64,000 nucleotides of DNA from Candidatus Gastranaerophilales bacterium (GTDB lineage Bacteria; Cyanobacteriota; Vampirovibrionia; Gastranaerophilales; Gastranaerophilaceae). Positions within the stretch are counted from its first letter, which is position 1. The number at the start of each line of letters is the position of its first letter. Both the position numbers and the translations under genes were made by a program. Shown here one piece after another: positions 27,524 to 35,302 of the stretch. Where the stretch lies: NCBI GenBank assembly GCA_944323135.1, contig CALURI010000004.1, positions 62,001-126,000 on the forward strand, read 5' to 3'. The notes beneath the pieces were generated by a model. That model worked only from the letters and a program-made list of their open reading frames with translations, did no database searches and was not told the origin of the DNA.

Positions 27524-27916
27524 TTATTCATCTTCTTGTTGTTTAATCAAACTTCCGACAGCTGCATACATTGCTGCTGAAATTTCTGCGGTTGAAGAAA
27601 ACGGCCCGTATTTTTTTATGAAGTCTGCTACATCAAATGTATTTAAATAATTTTGTAATGCGGCAGAAGATTCGTCTGTTAAATTGGTTACAAACATAAT
27701 ATTTTTCAAATAATTTGTAGCTTTTTCTTCAACATCATCTTCACCATAATCAGAAGAAGAAAATTGAGTTACGTCTTTATCTTCTTGTTTTTTTGTTGCA
27801 ACACCGTATTCTTTAGCTTCTTCTGTGGCTTTTTCTTCTTGCTCTTCTTGCAATTTGTCTTCTTCTTCAACGGCCGAAGCAGCTGATGTGTAAGCTGATA
27901 CTCCTGTAATTTCCAT
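27524..27916 (-). CDS. Acidic hypothetical protein
   Basis: 130 aa. The N-terminal half is strongly acidic and Glu/Lys-rich (EEEDKLQEEQEEKATEEAKE), and the C-terminal half looks globular (NYLKNIMFVTNLTDESSAAL). There is no signal peptide or known motif. AAAGGA ribosome-binding site. It is convergent with metG and divergent from der. Confidence 0.55.
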   Translation of the reverse strand: MEITGVSAYTSAASAVEEEDKLQEEQEEKATEEAKEYGVATKKQEDKDVTQFSSSDYGEDDVEEKATNYLKNIMFVTNLTDESSAALQNYLNTFDVADFIKKYGPFSSTAEISAAMYAAVGSLIKQQEDE

Positions 27917-28021
27917 AATACCTGTCCTTTCTGTGAAAAATTTTTACACATATTTTTTATCGGAAATTTTATAAAGAAACTTTAGAATTTTGTAAATATA
28001 TGTAAATAAATAATTTTATTA

Positions 28022-28030
28022 TGTTATAAT
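28022..28030 (+). promoter_or_regulatory. Extended -10 promoter of der, leaderless
   Basis: TGTTATAAT is a perfect extended -10 ending 6 nt before ATG 28037. The intervening ACCCCT is not a Shine-Dalgarno. Confidence 0.7.
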
Positions 28031-28036
28031 ACCCCT

Positions 28037-29368
28037 ATGAGAAAACCGATTGTAGCAATAGTAGGACGTCCGAATGTGGGCAAATCAACATTTGTAAATC
28101 GTCTGGTAGGGTCAAGAAACTCGATAGTTGACGATTTACCTGGTGTTACACGTGACAGAATTTATTTTGATGTCGAATGGCAAAATAAATTGTTTACAGT
28201 AATTGACACAGGCGGAATTGTGCCGGGTGATGAAGATGAAATAATGCTTTCTATTTTCGATCAGGCAAAAATTGCTTGTGAAGAAGCTGATAAAATAATT
28301 TTTATTGTTGACGGAAAAGAAGGGGTTAATCCTGTAGATTATGATATTGCAAATATTTTAAGACAATCTGGAAAACCTGTATTTCTTGCCGTAAATAAAT
28401 CGGATAACCCTGAATCTTTAATGATGGTAAATGATTTTTATTCATTAGCAATAGGAGAACCTATAGGGATTTCAGCATTGCACGGTTCAGGCGGAGTTGG
28501 TGATCTTCTTGATTTGGTTACTGAAGATTTTTCACGAGAAATTGAACAAAAAGACGATGAACGTATAAGAATTGCAATTGTCGGCAGACCAAATGCAGGA
28601 AAATCCTCTATAGTTAATGCTCTTTTAAATGAAAATAGAGTTATTGTATCTGATATTTCAGGTACAACTCGTGACAGTATTGACAGTACAATAAAATATA
28701 ATAACAGAGAATTTGTAATTGTTGATACAGCAGGTATCAGAAAAAAGTCAAAAGTAAACTGGGGCGTTGAAAAGTTTGCTGTTGACAGAGCAATTCGCTC
28801 AATAAAAGATTGTGATGTTGCTTTGCTTGTTATAGATGCAACTCAAGGAATTTCTGATCAGGATAAAAAAATTGCTTCAATTATTACGGAAGCCGGTAAA
28901 GGTTTGATTATCGCAATTAATAAATGGGATTTAATAGAAGATAAAAAATCAAATACTATTAATCAATATAATAAAAAATTAGCAAATGATATTCCGTTTT
29001 TAGAATTTGCTCCAAAAATTTATATCTCTGCAGTTACAAAACAAAGACTTCACCAAATTTATACTGAAGCAGAAAAAGTATACGCAGAATGTACAAAACG
29101 TATTTCAACCGGTCTTTTGAATAAAGTAATAAAAGAAGCCTATATGCTGAATCCTCCGACATCATCAAAAGGCAAAAGATTAAAAATAATGTATGTTACA
29201 CAAACAGGTATTCAACCGCCTCATATTGTAATTTTTGCAAATAATACGGATTTAATGAAAGATCATTATAAACGTTATATTGAAAATAAATTACGTGAGG
29301 CTTTCGGCTTTTTTGGCACAACAATAAAATTATCTGTCAGAGAACGTTCAGAAAAAGATAAAAAATAA
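28037..29368 (+). CDS. der: Ribosome assembly GTPase Der (EngA)
   Basis: 443 aa. It has two consecutive G domains, with GRPNVGKST near residue 9 and GRPNAGKSS near residue 183, each with DTGG/DTAG and NKSD/NKWD motifs, then a C-terminal KH-like domain (YVTQTGIQPPHIVIFANN). Der acts in 50S subunit maturation. This is a full-length, single-gene unit closed by a hairpin at 29367. Confidence 0.97.
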   Translation: MRKPIVAIVGRPNVGKSTFVNRLVGSRNSIVDDLPGVTRDRIYFDVEWQNKLFTVIDTGGIVPGDEDEIMLSIFDQAKIACEEADKIIFIVDGKEGVNPVDYDIANILRQSGKPVFLAVNKSDNPESLMMVNDFYSLAIGEPIGISALHGSGGVGDLLDLVTEDFSREIEQKDDERIRIAIVGRPNAGKSSIVNALLNENRVIVSDISGTTRDSIDSTIKYNNREFVIVDTAGIRKKSKVNWGVEKFAVDRAIRSIKDCDVALLVIDATQGISDQDKKIASIITEAGKGLIIAINKWDLIEDKKSNTINQYNKKLANDIPFLEFAPKIYISAVTKQRLHQIYTEAEKVYAECTKRISTGLLNKVIKEAYMLNPPTSSKGKRLKIMYVTQTGIQPPHIVIFANNTDLMKDHYKRYIENKLREAFGFFGTTIKLSVRERSEKDKK

Positions 29369-29391
29369 AAGAGGTTTTGTAAAACCTCTTT
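29367..29391. terminator. Bidirectional terminator between der and the 29392 gene
   Basis: GAGGTTTT pairs with AAAACCTC across a very short loop, flanked by A and T runs. It serves der and the convergent small gene whose stop lies at 29392. Confidence 0.75.
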
Positions 29392-29547
29392 CTATTCTTC
29401 AAAAGTAGTGATGAAATTAATCTTGTCAAATACATCAATTTTACTTTCATCAATTGATAATTTGTAATGTTTTAAAATTTCATCATTAATAATAAATTCT
29501 TCAGCTTCCAAAATTGGTTCAATAAGGGGTTCTTGTTTAATTTTCAT
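29392..29547 (-). CDS. Small acidic protein, 51 aa
   Basis: A short frame from ATG 29547 to TAG 29392, beginning MKIKQEPLIEPILEAEEF and ending NFITTFEE. AGGAGC lies 8 nt before the ATG. It follows the 121-aa gene by 31 bp on the same strand. Strong ribosome-binding site and operon position support it; the family is unknown. Confidence 0.5.
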   Translation of the reverse strand: MKIKQEPLIEPILEAEEFIINDEILKHYKLSIDESKIDVFDKINFITTFEE

Positions 29548-29578
29548 CTTTCATGCTCCTAAAAAATATGTAAAAGGG

Positions 29579-29944
29579 TTAAACAATTGCTTCAGAAACG
29601 TAACTAATCATTTCATCAAACATATTTTGCAGGGGTAATGTAATATCCACCATTGTTTGTCTTTGAATATTAGTAAGTTCACTTTCAAAGGTTTTTGCGG
29701 GTTTAATAGTTTCAACAGGTTGTTCAAAAGTATTTTGTTCAAGCCTGTGTAATAAATCTCTTGAAAAGTCCTCGGTGTTTCTGAGTGAATTTAAAATTGC
29801 ACAATCAATTCTGAACAAATCTTCTGAACTCAATTCACTGCTAAGCATTCTCTCCATTGCATCAATGTCATTAATATCCCGCATAATGCCATTAGCAATT
29901 GTGTTACAGTCTTCGACCATAACATTTTCAATTTTTGAATTCAT
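29579..29944 (-). CDS. Helical hypothetical protein
   Basis: 121 aa, acidic and probably all-helical (DINDIDAMERMLSSELSSED, QTMVDITLPLQNMFDEMISY). It has a GGAGG site before the ATG. It lies in a small minus-strand cluster with the 51-aa gene and the broken gene at 30211, behind a divergent XRE repressor. This is a small-gene/repressor layout as seen in phage remnants, but no phage function is recognised. Confidence 0.55.
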   Translation of the reverse strand: MNSKIENVMVEDCNTIANGIMRDINDIDAMERMLSSELSSEDLFRIDCAILNSLRNTEDFSRDLLHRLEQNTFEQPVETIKPAKTFESELTNIQRQTMVDITLPLQNMFDEMISYVSEAIV

Positions 29945-30210
29945 TTAAAAATTTACCTCCAATTAACTATTGCTCTGTCTGTAAATTTTATCTCGGTAAT
30001 TTAATTCAAAAACTTTAATAAAAAACATGGTTTGTTACATTATATTTACAAATGTAAAAAATCCTTATAAAATAAAGTATTTAGTTTCCCCCGAAAAAGA
30101 AAGTCTCGTCGTTTGACAAGACTTATAAATATACATTTACCCCACATTCTTTATATCATAAAGAAAAAAGTTTGTCAAGCTTTTTATTAATTAAATTGAA
30201 AAAATTTTAT

Positions 30211-30453
30211 TTATACATCTATTTTGTTAAGAGAAATTTTAAGTTTTTGTTCTGTAAAAAGGGCATTTAATATTTTATCGTGAATAGTGTTTGCGATAGC
30301 ATTAATATCTTACGGGGTAATTTCAAAATCTTTTGCGGCAAAAGTACTGTTTGCCAATAATTTAATATGAGAGAGGAGCTCTTGGTGCTGTAAATCAAGA
30401 TCATTGATTAAATCTTCATAATAGCCGATATTGTTGTTATTTTCTTCTTCCAT
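30211..30453 (-). pseudogene. Small helical protein gene broken by in-frame TAA
   Basis: From ATG 30453 (AAGGAG ribosome-binding site) the frame encodes 47 residues starting MEEENNNNIGYYEDLIND, meets TAA at 30310-30312, then continues in the same frame for 32 more sensible residues (DINAIANTIHDKILNALF) to TAA at 30211. The sequence around the break (TP, stop, DINAI) reads smoothly if the stop replaced Glu. One nonsense mutation is the simplest explanation; a 47-residue product may still be made. Divergent from the XRE gene at 30573. Confidence 0.5.
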
Positions 30454-30560
30454 GCTGCTCCTTCCCCAAAATAAAATGTAACCAAATGTTTCAATAATCT
30501 AATTGTAATTTGATTTTATCAATTTGTCAATAGAAAAATGCCAGTTTGAGTAACAAAGAA

Positions 30561-30566
30561 TATAAT
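30561..30566 (+). promoter_or_regulatory. -10 box of XRE gene, leaderless
   Basis: TATAAT ends exactly 6 nt before ATG 30573. The longer frame opening at TTG 30546 would contain this box and is rejected. Confidence 0.65.
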
Positions 30567-30572
30567 GTTGGC

Positions 30573-30776
30573 ATGATAATTGTTAATTTGTATAACGTAA
30601 AATGGAAAAAAAGATATACAAATAAAGAGCTTGCAAATATGTCGGGTTTAAGTTCTGCAACAATAACCAAGTTAACAAAAGGCGAGCATGTTGATTTGAA
30701 GTTGAGCACTCTTGAAAAAATTGCCAAATTCTTTGAATGCAGTGTTTTAGATATTTTGGAAGAAGTGGACGAATAA
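30573..30776 (+). CDS. XRE-family HTH regulator
   Basis: 67 aa. A compact Cro/C1 domain: WKKRYTNKELANMSGLSSATITKLTKGE is the HTH and LKLSTLEKIAKFFECSVLDIL the final helices, a layout typical of YozG-like regulators. It is divergent from the broken small gene at 30453. TGTCAATAG lies at 30525-30533 in the shared upstream region. Its stop is 2 bp from the end of convergent aroB. Confidence 0.85.
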   Translation: MIIVNLYNVKWKKRYTNKELANMSGLSSATITKLTKGEHVDLKLSTLEKIAKFFECSVLDILEEVDE

Positions 30777-30778
30777 TA

Positions 30779-31846
30779 TTAAAAAATTTCGTCAGGTGTT
30801 AATTCAAATGCCTCTACGATTGAATAATCAGTCGGTAATATAAATGTTATTTTGTCTGAAGTTGCTTTTTTATCCAATTTCATTAATTCAAGCATTTTTT
30901 TGTTATTAAATTGCGGAATTTCACAGAAATTGTATCTTTTCATAACATCTTCCGCAAGAAATTTATAATTTTTATCGATTAAATTTCTTTTAACTGCAAG
31001 ATTGAAGGCAAACTTCATACCTTCAACGATAGCTTCTCCGTGTGTATATTTTTTGTACTTGGTAAATTTTTCGATTGCATGACCGTATGTGTGCCCAAAA
31101 TTCAAAATTCTTCTTAATCCGTTTTCTTTTTCATCTTTTTCAACAACGGAAATTTTTAGTTTTACACATATTTCTATAAGTTTTAACAAAGTTTTTTCAT
31201 CACGATTTAATATTTGTTCTGATTTTTCACTTAAAAAATTTGTCAAATTTAAATCTTCATAATCACATTTACAGCTTTTTTCGATAAAAGAATATTTTAC
31301 AACTTCACCCATACCGGTCTTAAATTGTCTGTCATCAAGAGTTTTTAAAAATATAGGATTAATAAAAACAATTTTTGGCTGATAAAAAGCTCCGACAAGA
31401 TTTTTGCCAAAATCTGTATCAATAGCAACTTTCCCGCCAACAGAGCTGTCAACAGATGCAAGCAATGTTGTCGGAACTTGTATAAAATCAATTCCTCTCA
31501 TATAAGAAGCTGCTGCAAAACCCGTAATATCTCCAACAACTCCGCCGCCTATTGCTATCATTAAATCTTTGCGGGTAAGCTTCATTTTTAAGGCACGATT
31601 GAGAATTTTTTTGTAATTTGTGAAATTTTTTTCTTTTTCACCGTCTTTTAGAATAAACTTTTTTTCTTTTGGAATATTTAATTTTTTACCATACAATTTT
31701 TCAACTTTTTCAGAAATTACAACAAGATAATTTTTTCCTTCGGTGAAATTAAATATTTTTTTTGCCAAATCAGAAATATCTTCATTGTTAATAATTATCG
31801 GATAATATTGTTCTTTACTATTAATTTTTACAGATAATTCAACCAT
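30779..31846 (-). CDS. aroB: 3-dehydroquinate synthase
   Basis: 355 aa. An NAD- and metal-dependent enzyme converting DAHP to 3-dehydroquinate in the shikimate pathway. GGGVVGDITGFAAASYMRG is the nucleotide-binding core. QVPTTLLASVDSSVGGK, GMGEVVKYSFI and FGHTYGHAIE (metal His) are family signatures. Its start overlaps the end of aroK by 8 bp, so the two are translationally coupled. Confidence 0.96.
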   Translation of the reverse strand: MVELSVKINSKEQYYPIIINNEDISDLAKKIFNFTEGKNYLVVISEKVEKLYGKKLNIPKEKKFILKDGEKEKNFTNYKKILNRALKMKLTRKDLMIAIGGGVVGDITGFAAASYMRGIDFIQVPTTLLASVDSSVGGKVAIDTDFGKNLVGAFYQPKIVFINPIFLKTLDDRQFKTGMGEVVKYSFIEKSCKCDYEDLNLTNFLSEKSEQILNRDEKTLLKLIEICVKLKISVVEKDEKENGLRRILNFGHTYGHAIEKFTKYKKYTHGEAIVEGMKFAFNLAVKRNLIDKNYKFLAEDVMKRYNFCEIPQFNNKKMLELMKLDKKATSDKITFILPTDYSIVEAFELTPDEIF

Positions 31847-32354
31847 TTAATTTTAAAACTCCGAGTATTTCTTGTACAATATCGTAAGTTGTTTTGCCTG
31901 TTGTGTCAATTGTTATATTTGCTTTTTGATAATTTTTTTCACGAAGTTTCATAATGAATGCAATTTTTTCAACAGAAAAATTTTTTCTTAGAAGTGGTCT
32001 GTGATTTTCCTCTTTTATTCTTTCATAGATAGCTTCAGGTGTTGCTTTTAAATATATTACATGAGAGGTATCAAGCATAATATTTCGATTATCTTCATTT
32101 TCAAAAGCTCCGCCGCCTGCTGATATAATATAATTTTTTTCTTTACAATATTTTCTGATTTTATCACTTTCAAGCATTCTGAAAAAAGGTTCTCCATGTT
32201 TCAAAAAGATTTCAGAGATTTTTTTTTGAGTACTTTTTTCAATCTCAGCATCAATATCGGCATAATGAAAATCAGAAAGAACTTTACTTAATTCTTTCCC
32301 TGTTGTAGTTTTTCCGCTTCCCATCATGCCTATAAGTACGATATTGCTTTTCAT
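31839..32354 (-). CDS. aroK: Shikimate kinase
   Basis: 171 aa. A P-loop kinase phosphorylating shikimate at O-3. GMMGSGKTTTGKEL is the Walker A motif. DADIDAEIE-like FHYADIDAEIEK and SAGGGAFENEDN bind shikimate, and RPLL forms the lid. The ATG at 32354 lies 6 nt after TAAAAT without a Shine-Dalgarno. It is first in an aroK-aroB unit. Confidence 0.95.
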   Translation of the reverse strand: MKSNIVLIGMMGSGKTTTGKELSKVLSDFHYADIDAEIEKSTQKKISEIFLKHGEPFFRMLESDKIRKYCKEKNYIISAGGGAFENEDNRNIMLDTSHVIYLKATPEAIYERIKEENHRPLLRKNFSVEKIAFIMKLREKNYQKANITIDTTGKTTYDIVQEILGVLKLNG

Positions 32355-32360
32355 ACTTTT

Positions 32361-32366
32361 ATTTTA
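32361..32366 (-). promoter_or_regulatory. -10 box of aroK, leaderless
   Basis: TAAAAT on the minus strand is 6 nt before ATG 32354 and abuts the upstream terminator. TAAACA with a 16-bp spacer is a possible -35 within the terminator loop. Confidence 0.5.
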
Positions 32367-32371
32367 CAATA

Positions 32372-32408
32372 AAAAAAAGACTTGTTTATTTCTTACAAGT
32401 CTTTTTTT
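32372..32408 (-). terminator. Terminator between ctpA and aroK
   Basis: The stem AAAAGACTTGT/ACAAGTCTTTT has a 9-nt loop and T/A tracts on both sides. Confidence 0.88.
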
Positions 32409-32425
32409 ATAAGATTAATTTTTTA

Positions 32426-33646
32426 TTATTGAACAGCGATTTCTTGTCCGCCTGTCATTTTTGTTAAAACTTCAACAGCTTTTTTCAATTGTACATCATT
32501 TTTATTTTTGATATCTTCTTCTGTTAATTTAACTTCAATATCAGGTGTTATACCTTTTTTATTAATATCTGTTCCGTTTGGCGTTAAATATTTTTGGATT
32601 GTAATATTTATACCGGATTCGTAAGGAAGTTTGTTAATTTCTTGAACAAGCCCTTTTCCGAATGATTGCTCACCAATGATTACAGCTCTGTGATTATCTT
32701 TCATTGCCCCTGAGAAAATTTCAGACGCAGATGCAGATCCTTTGTTTATAAGAACAACAACCGGTTTTTTTGTATAAACTCCTGCTGATGCTCTTTGAGT
32801 TTCTTTATAGCCGTCTCTATCAACTGTGCTCACTATTGTTCCGCCGTCCAAAAACATATCTGAAATGTATATTGCATTTGTTAAAAGTCCGCCGGGATTT
32901 GAACGAAGGTCTATAATGAATCCTTTTTTGTCACTGTTATTATTTAAAATTGTTCCGAATTCCGTTGCAGCATTTCTGCTGATAAATGAACTTAGTCTTA
33001 TATAACAAATATCATCCGGAATTTTCATATCATCAGGCAGTTTTTGTGAAATTGATTTAATTTCTATTTCTGCACGAGTGATAGTATATGATTTTGGTTG
33101 AGCGTCTTTTCGTTTGATAAGTAAAGTAACTTGTGTTCCTTCTTTTCCTCTGATTTTATCGGCAGCTTTGTCTACAGTTATACCTTTAGTACTAACACCG
33201 TCAATTTCAAGGATTTCATCATCTGCTTTTAAGCCTGCTTTTTCTGCTGGAGTATCTTCAATTGGTGCAATTACCATTAATTTTCCGTCTTTAACTGCAA
33301 TTTGAATACCGATACCTTTTAAAGAGCCTTTGATAGAACTTGTTTCATCTGCAAATTCTTTCGGATCCAAAAATTTTGTATAAGGATCATTCAAACTGGC
33401 TACCATTGTATTTATAGCAACATAAGCATCTTCGTTAGTGCGAATTTTGTTGTCATATTTATGGCGCCATTTTGCCCAATCCTGTTGGTTATTGGATTGG
33501 TCAACAAATTTATTGTTAATTAAGCGCCATACATTGTCGTATAAATCAACAGGACCATAAGCAAAGACATTATCTCTGATTACCCAGCCTGAAAGGAACA
33601 AAAATGCTCCAAGGAATATAATACTTTTTTTCATAATGTTTCTCAT
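32426..33646 (-). CDS. ctpA: S41 carboxyl-terminal processing protease
   Basis: 406 aa secreted protease. The N-terminal segment (SIIFLGAFLFLSGWVI) is a signal or anchor. A PDZ domain follows (IGIQIAVKDGKLMVIAPI, DEILEIDGVSTKG). The S41 catalytic region has GSASASEIFSGAMKD with the nucleophilic Ser and GEQSFGKGLVQ with the Lys of the dyad. It cleaves proteins from the C-terminus in the periplasm. GGAGG lies 13 nt before ATG 33646; an ATG at 33634 is less well placed. Confidence 0.95.
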   Translation of the reverse strand: MRNIMKKSIIFLGAFLFLSGWVIRDNVFAYGPVDLYDNVWRLINNKFVDQSNNQQDWAKWRHKYDNKIRTNEDAYVAINTMVASLNDPYTKFLDPKEFADETSSIKGSLKGIGIQIAVKDGKLMVIAPIEDTPAEKAGLKADDEILEIDGVSTKGITVDKAADKIRGKEGTQVTLLIKRKDAQPKSYTITRAEIEIKSISQKLPDDMKIPDDICYIRLSSFISRNAATEFGTILNNNSDKKGFIIDLRSNPGGLLTNAIYISDMFLDGGTIVSTVDRDGYKETQRASAGVYTKKPVVVLINKGSASASEIFSGAMKDNHRAVIIGEQSFGKGLVQEINKLPYESGINITIQKYLTPNGTDINKKGITPDIEVKLTEEDIKNKNDVQLKKAVEVLTKMTGGQEIAVQ

Positions 33647-33710
33647 TCTTTAAATGTTTCCTCCAAATACTCTTAACCTTTTTACTGCACAACTTACTTA
33701 TTAAGATGTA

Positions 33711-33740
33711 ATTTTAATAAAAAAGTTTCCTTATTTGCAA
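33711..33740 (-). promoter_or_regulatory. Promoter of ctpA
   Basis: On the minus strand TTGCAA (33735-33740) and TAAAAT (33711-33716) are 18 bp apart, giving a leader of about 60 nt with a GGAGG site. This contrasts with the leaderless genes. Confidence 0.45.
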
Positions 33741-33818
33741 TTTCAAGTATTAAAAGTTGTTTTGAGATAATAATAACATAATTATGAGAAAAAAGGAAAT
33801 TTTCATTCCACTTTAAAA

Positions 33819-33977
33819 CTATTTTTTATCTTCTTGTAATAGTAAATATGTCATGATATCTAACCTGCTCATTATTTCAGTGTAACTTTCGAGAATAATT
33901 TCCAGATTATTTTTTGCAGATTGTCTTGTAATATCAATACTTTTAAGTATTTCTTTTGTTATTTTTTGATTAAGCAT
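33819..33977 (-). CDS. Small helical protein, 52 aa
   Basis: From ATG 33977 (AGAGG site) to TAG 33819. One amphipathic, coiled-coil-like chain: KITKEILKSIDITRQSAKNN, then LEIILESYTEIMSRLD. It is divergent from the XRE gene at 34132 and not recognised. Its position opposite a solitary repressor mirrors the 30453/30573 and 10440/10207 pairs. Confidence 0.5.
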   Translation of the reverse strand: MLNQKITKEILKSIDITRQSAKNNLEIILESYTEIMSRLDIMTYLLLQEDKK

Positions 33978-34081
33978 AAGAATTACCTCTTTTTTTTACA
34001 ATTTTATAATAATTCAAAAATAAAAAAAATCAACAAAAAACGGAAATAAAATTAAAAATGATTAATTTTTAAAAAAAATAA

Positions 34082-34122
34082 TGTCAATATGACTGATTTT
34101 CAGAATTGTCAATAAAGCTGAT
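34082..34122 (+). repeat. 25-bp-spaced direct repeat before XRE gene (operator-like)
   Basis: TGTCAAT-n4-CTGAT occurs at 34082-34097 and again, at a 25-bp offset, at 34107-34122, ending 9 nt before the ATG. All twelve fixed bases match in both copies. Two-and-a-half helical turns separate the copies. It is probably the binding site of the adjacent XRE protein. Confidence 0.55.
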
Positions 34123-34131
34123 AATAAAAAA

Positions 34132-34347
34132 ATGGATAATGAATATCTGAAGAAGTTTGCTAAACATTTAAAAAAAATCAGAAAAGAAAAAAATATTAAA
34201 CAAGATGACTTTTTAGATGTAAACGGAATTTCACGTTCTACTATTGCGATGGTTGAAACGGCTAAGACAGATATTACTCTTTCAAAATTAAAAATAATTG
34301 CTGATGTATTAGGGGTTAATTTAAAAGAATTGCTTGATTTTGATTAA
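34132..34347 (+). CDS. XRE-family HTH regulator
   Basis: 71 aa. A single Cro/C1 HTH: KKIRKEKNIKQDDFLDVNGI, then SRSTIAMVETAKTDITLSKL, and a final LGVNLKELLDFD. It overlaps the end of the convergent phosphoesterase gene by 4 bp. No Shine-Dalgarno is visible; the preceding AAAAAAA and the operator repeats leave little leader. Confidence 0.85.
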   Translation: MDNEYLKKFAKHLKKIRKEKNIKQDDFLDVNGISRSTIAMVETAKTDITLSKLKIIADVLGVNLKELLDFD

Positions 34348-35120
34348 TCAAATGTAATTACGACAATTTCCGGTATACAATTAAAACGAATAGGTAAAAT
34401 ACTTGTTCCGAGTCCTTTAGTTGTATAAATTTTTTTGCCTTTATCATTCAAAAAACCGTTTGCATATTTAGTACCGTAAAGTGAGGGAATTAATAATGCT
34501 CTATTAAGTCTTATTTGTCCCCCATGAAGGTGACCTGCTAAAGTTAAATTTACCTCATACGGAACTTTTGGCATTATATCGGGTGTGTGTGTTAGTAAAA
34601 TAACGGGTTTTGTAATATTTTTCAAAGCTTTATTTATATCCGGAACTCCTGTTTGCAGATCATCTACGCCTGCAATACAAAAATTTTCAAAACATTTGTT
34701 TTCATTAAATAAAACTTTAATTTTATTTTTTTCAAGCTCTCTGATGCATTCTTCTTTGCCCTGCCAGCCGTCATGATTGCCGATAACACCGTATATACCG
34801 TTTTTAGAATGAATTTCTGAAAATTCTTTTGCTATTTTGTCAATTGTCATAGACATTCCCTTTTTATGCCCGTTCACATAGTCTCCGCCAAGTAATACAA
34901 TATCGGCATGTTGTTTGTTAATGGCTCTTATTATACGTTTTAGCCTGAACATTTCATAAGGTTTTATATGAAAATCACTTGCAAAAACTATTTTTAAACC
35001 TTTAAGAGAAGTGTCGTTAACAGTTATTTTTTTGACTGTTAATATATATGGTTCAATAAATAACGCCCAAAAGAATATAAGAATTATTAAACAAATAATT
35101 AAAATAAAAACAAGTTTCAT
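34344..35120 (-). CDS. Membrane-anchored calcineurin-like metallophosphoesterase
   Basis: 258 aa. It starts with one membrane helix (MKLVFILIICLIILIFFWAL). The metal-ligand motifs are ASDFHI, LLGGDYVNG, GVIGNHDGW and LAGHLHGGQI, the form seen in YkuE/YaeI-type phosphoesterases, some linked to lipid A or other lipid phosphates. The exact substrate is unknown. The start at 35120 follows TATAAT by 6 nt; a longer frame from 35156 would include that box. Confidence 0.87.
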   Translation of the reverse strand: MKLVFILIICLIILIFFWALFIEPYILTVKKITVNDTSLKGLKIVFASDFHIKPYEMFRLKRIIRAINKQHADIVLLGGDYVNGHKKGMSMTIDKIAKEFSEIHSKNGIYGVIGNHDGWQGKEECIRELEKNKIKVLFNENKCFENFCIAGVDDLQTGVPDINKALKNITKPVILLTHTPDIMPKVPYEVNLTLAGHLHGGQIRLNRALLIPSLYGTKYANGFLNDKGKKIYTTKGLGTSILPIRFNCIPEIVVITFD

Positions 35121-35126
35121 ATTTTT

Positions 35127-35132
35127 ATTATA
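35127..35132 (-). promoter_or_regulatory. -10 box of phosphoesterase gene, leaderless
   Basis: TATAAT on the minus strand ends 6 nt before ATG 35120. No Shine-Dalgarno. Confidence 0.6.
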
Positions 35133-35267
35133 TATCTTATATAAAAGAATAGCCAAAAGTTTATATTTTGTAAATACGGAAATATTATTAATTTTTAGTC
35201 TTAAATTTTAATAAATATAAATTCACAATTTCAAGATAAATTATTAAAGAAAATTATCTGATTTTAT

Positions 35268-35296
35268 TTGACAATTCAGCCTCAAATTTATATAAT
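35268..35296 (+). promoter_or_regulatory. Perfect consensus promoter of hisS, leaderless
   Basis: TTGACA (35268-35273), a 17-bp spacer and TATAAT (35291-35296) match the sigma-70 consensus at all twelve positions. The ATG at 35303 begins 6 nt later, where transcription itself should start. This is the clearest leaderless case in the window. Confidence 0.85.
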
Positions 35297-35302
35297 AACT
35301 CT

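Noticed and set aside
27769-27951. Second minus-strand frame inside the acidic 130-aa gene
   Set aside because: Low-complexity Lys-rich shadow of Glu/Lys-rich codons read in another frame.
14146-34113. TGTCAATA as a common operator for all XRE genes
   Set aside because: The 8-mer is expected a few times by chance in 64 kb of such AT-rich DNA and also occurs at 23550; only the spaced direct repeat at 34082 is kept as specific.
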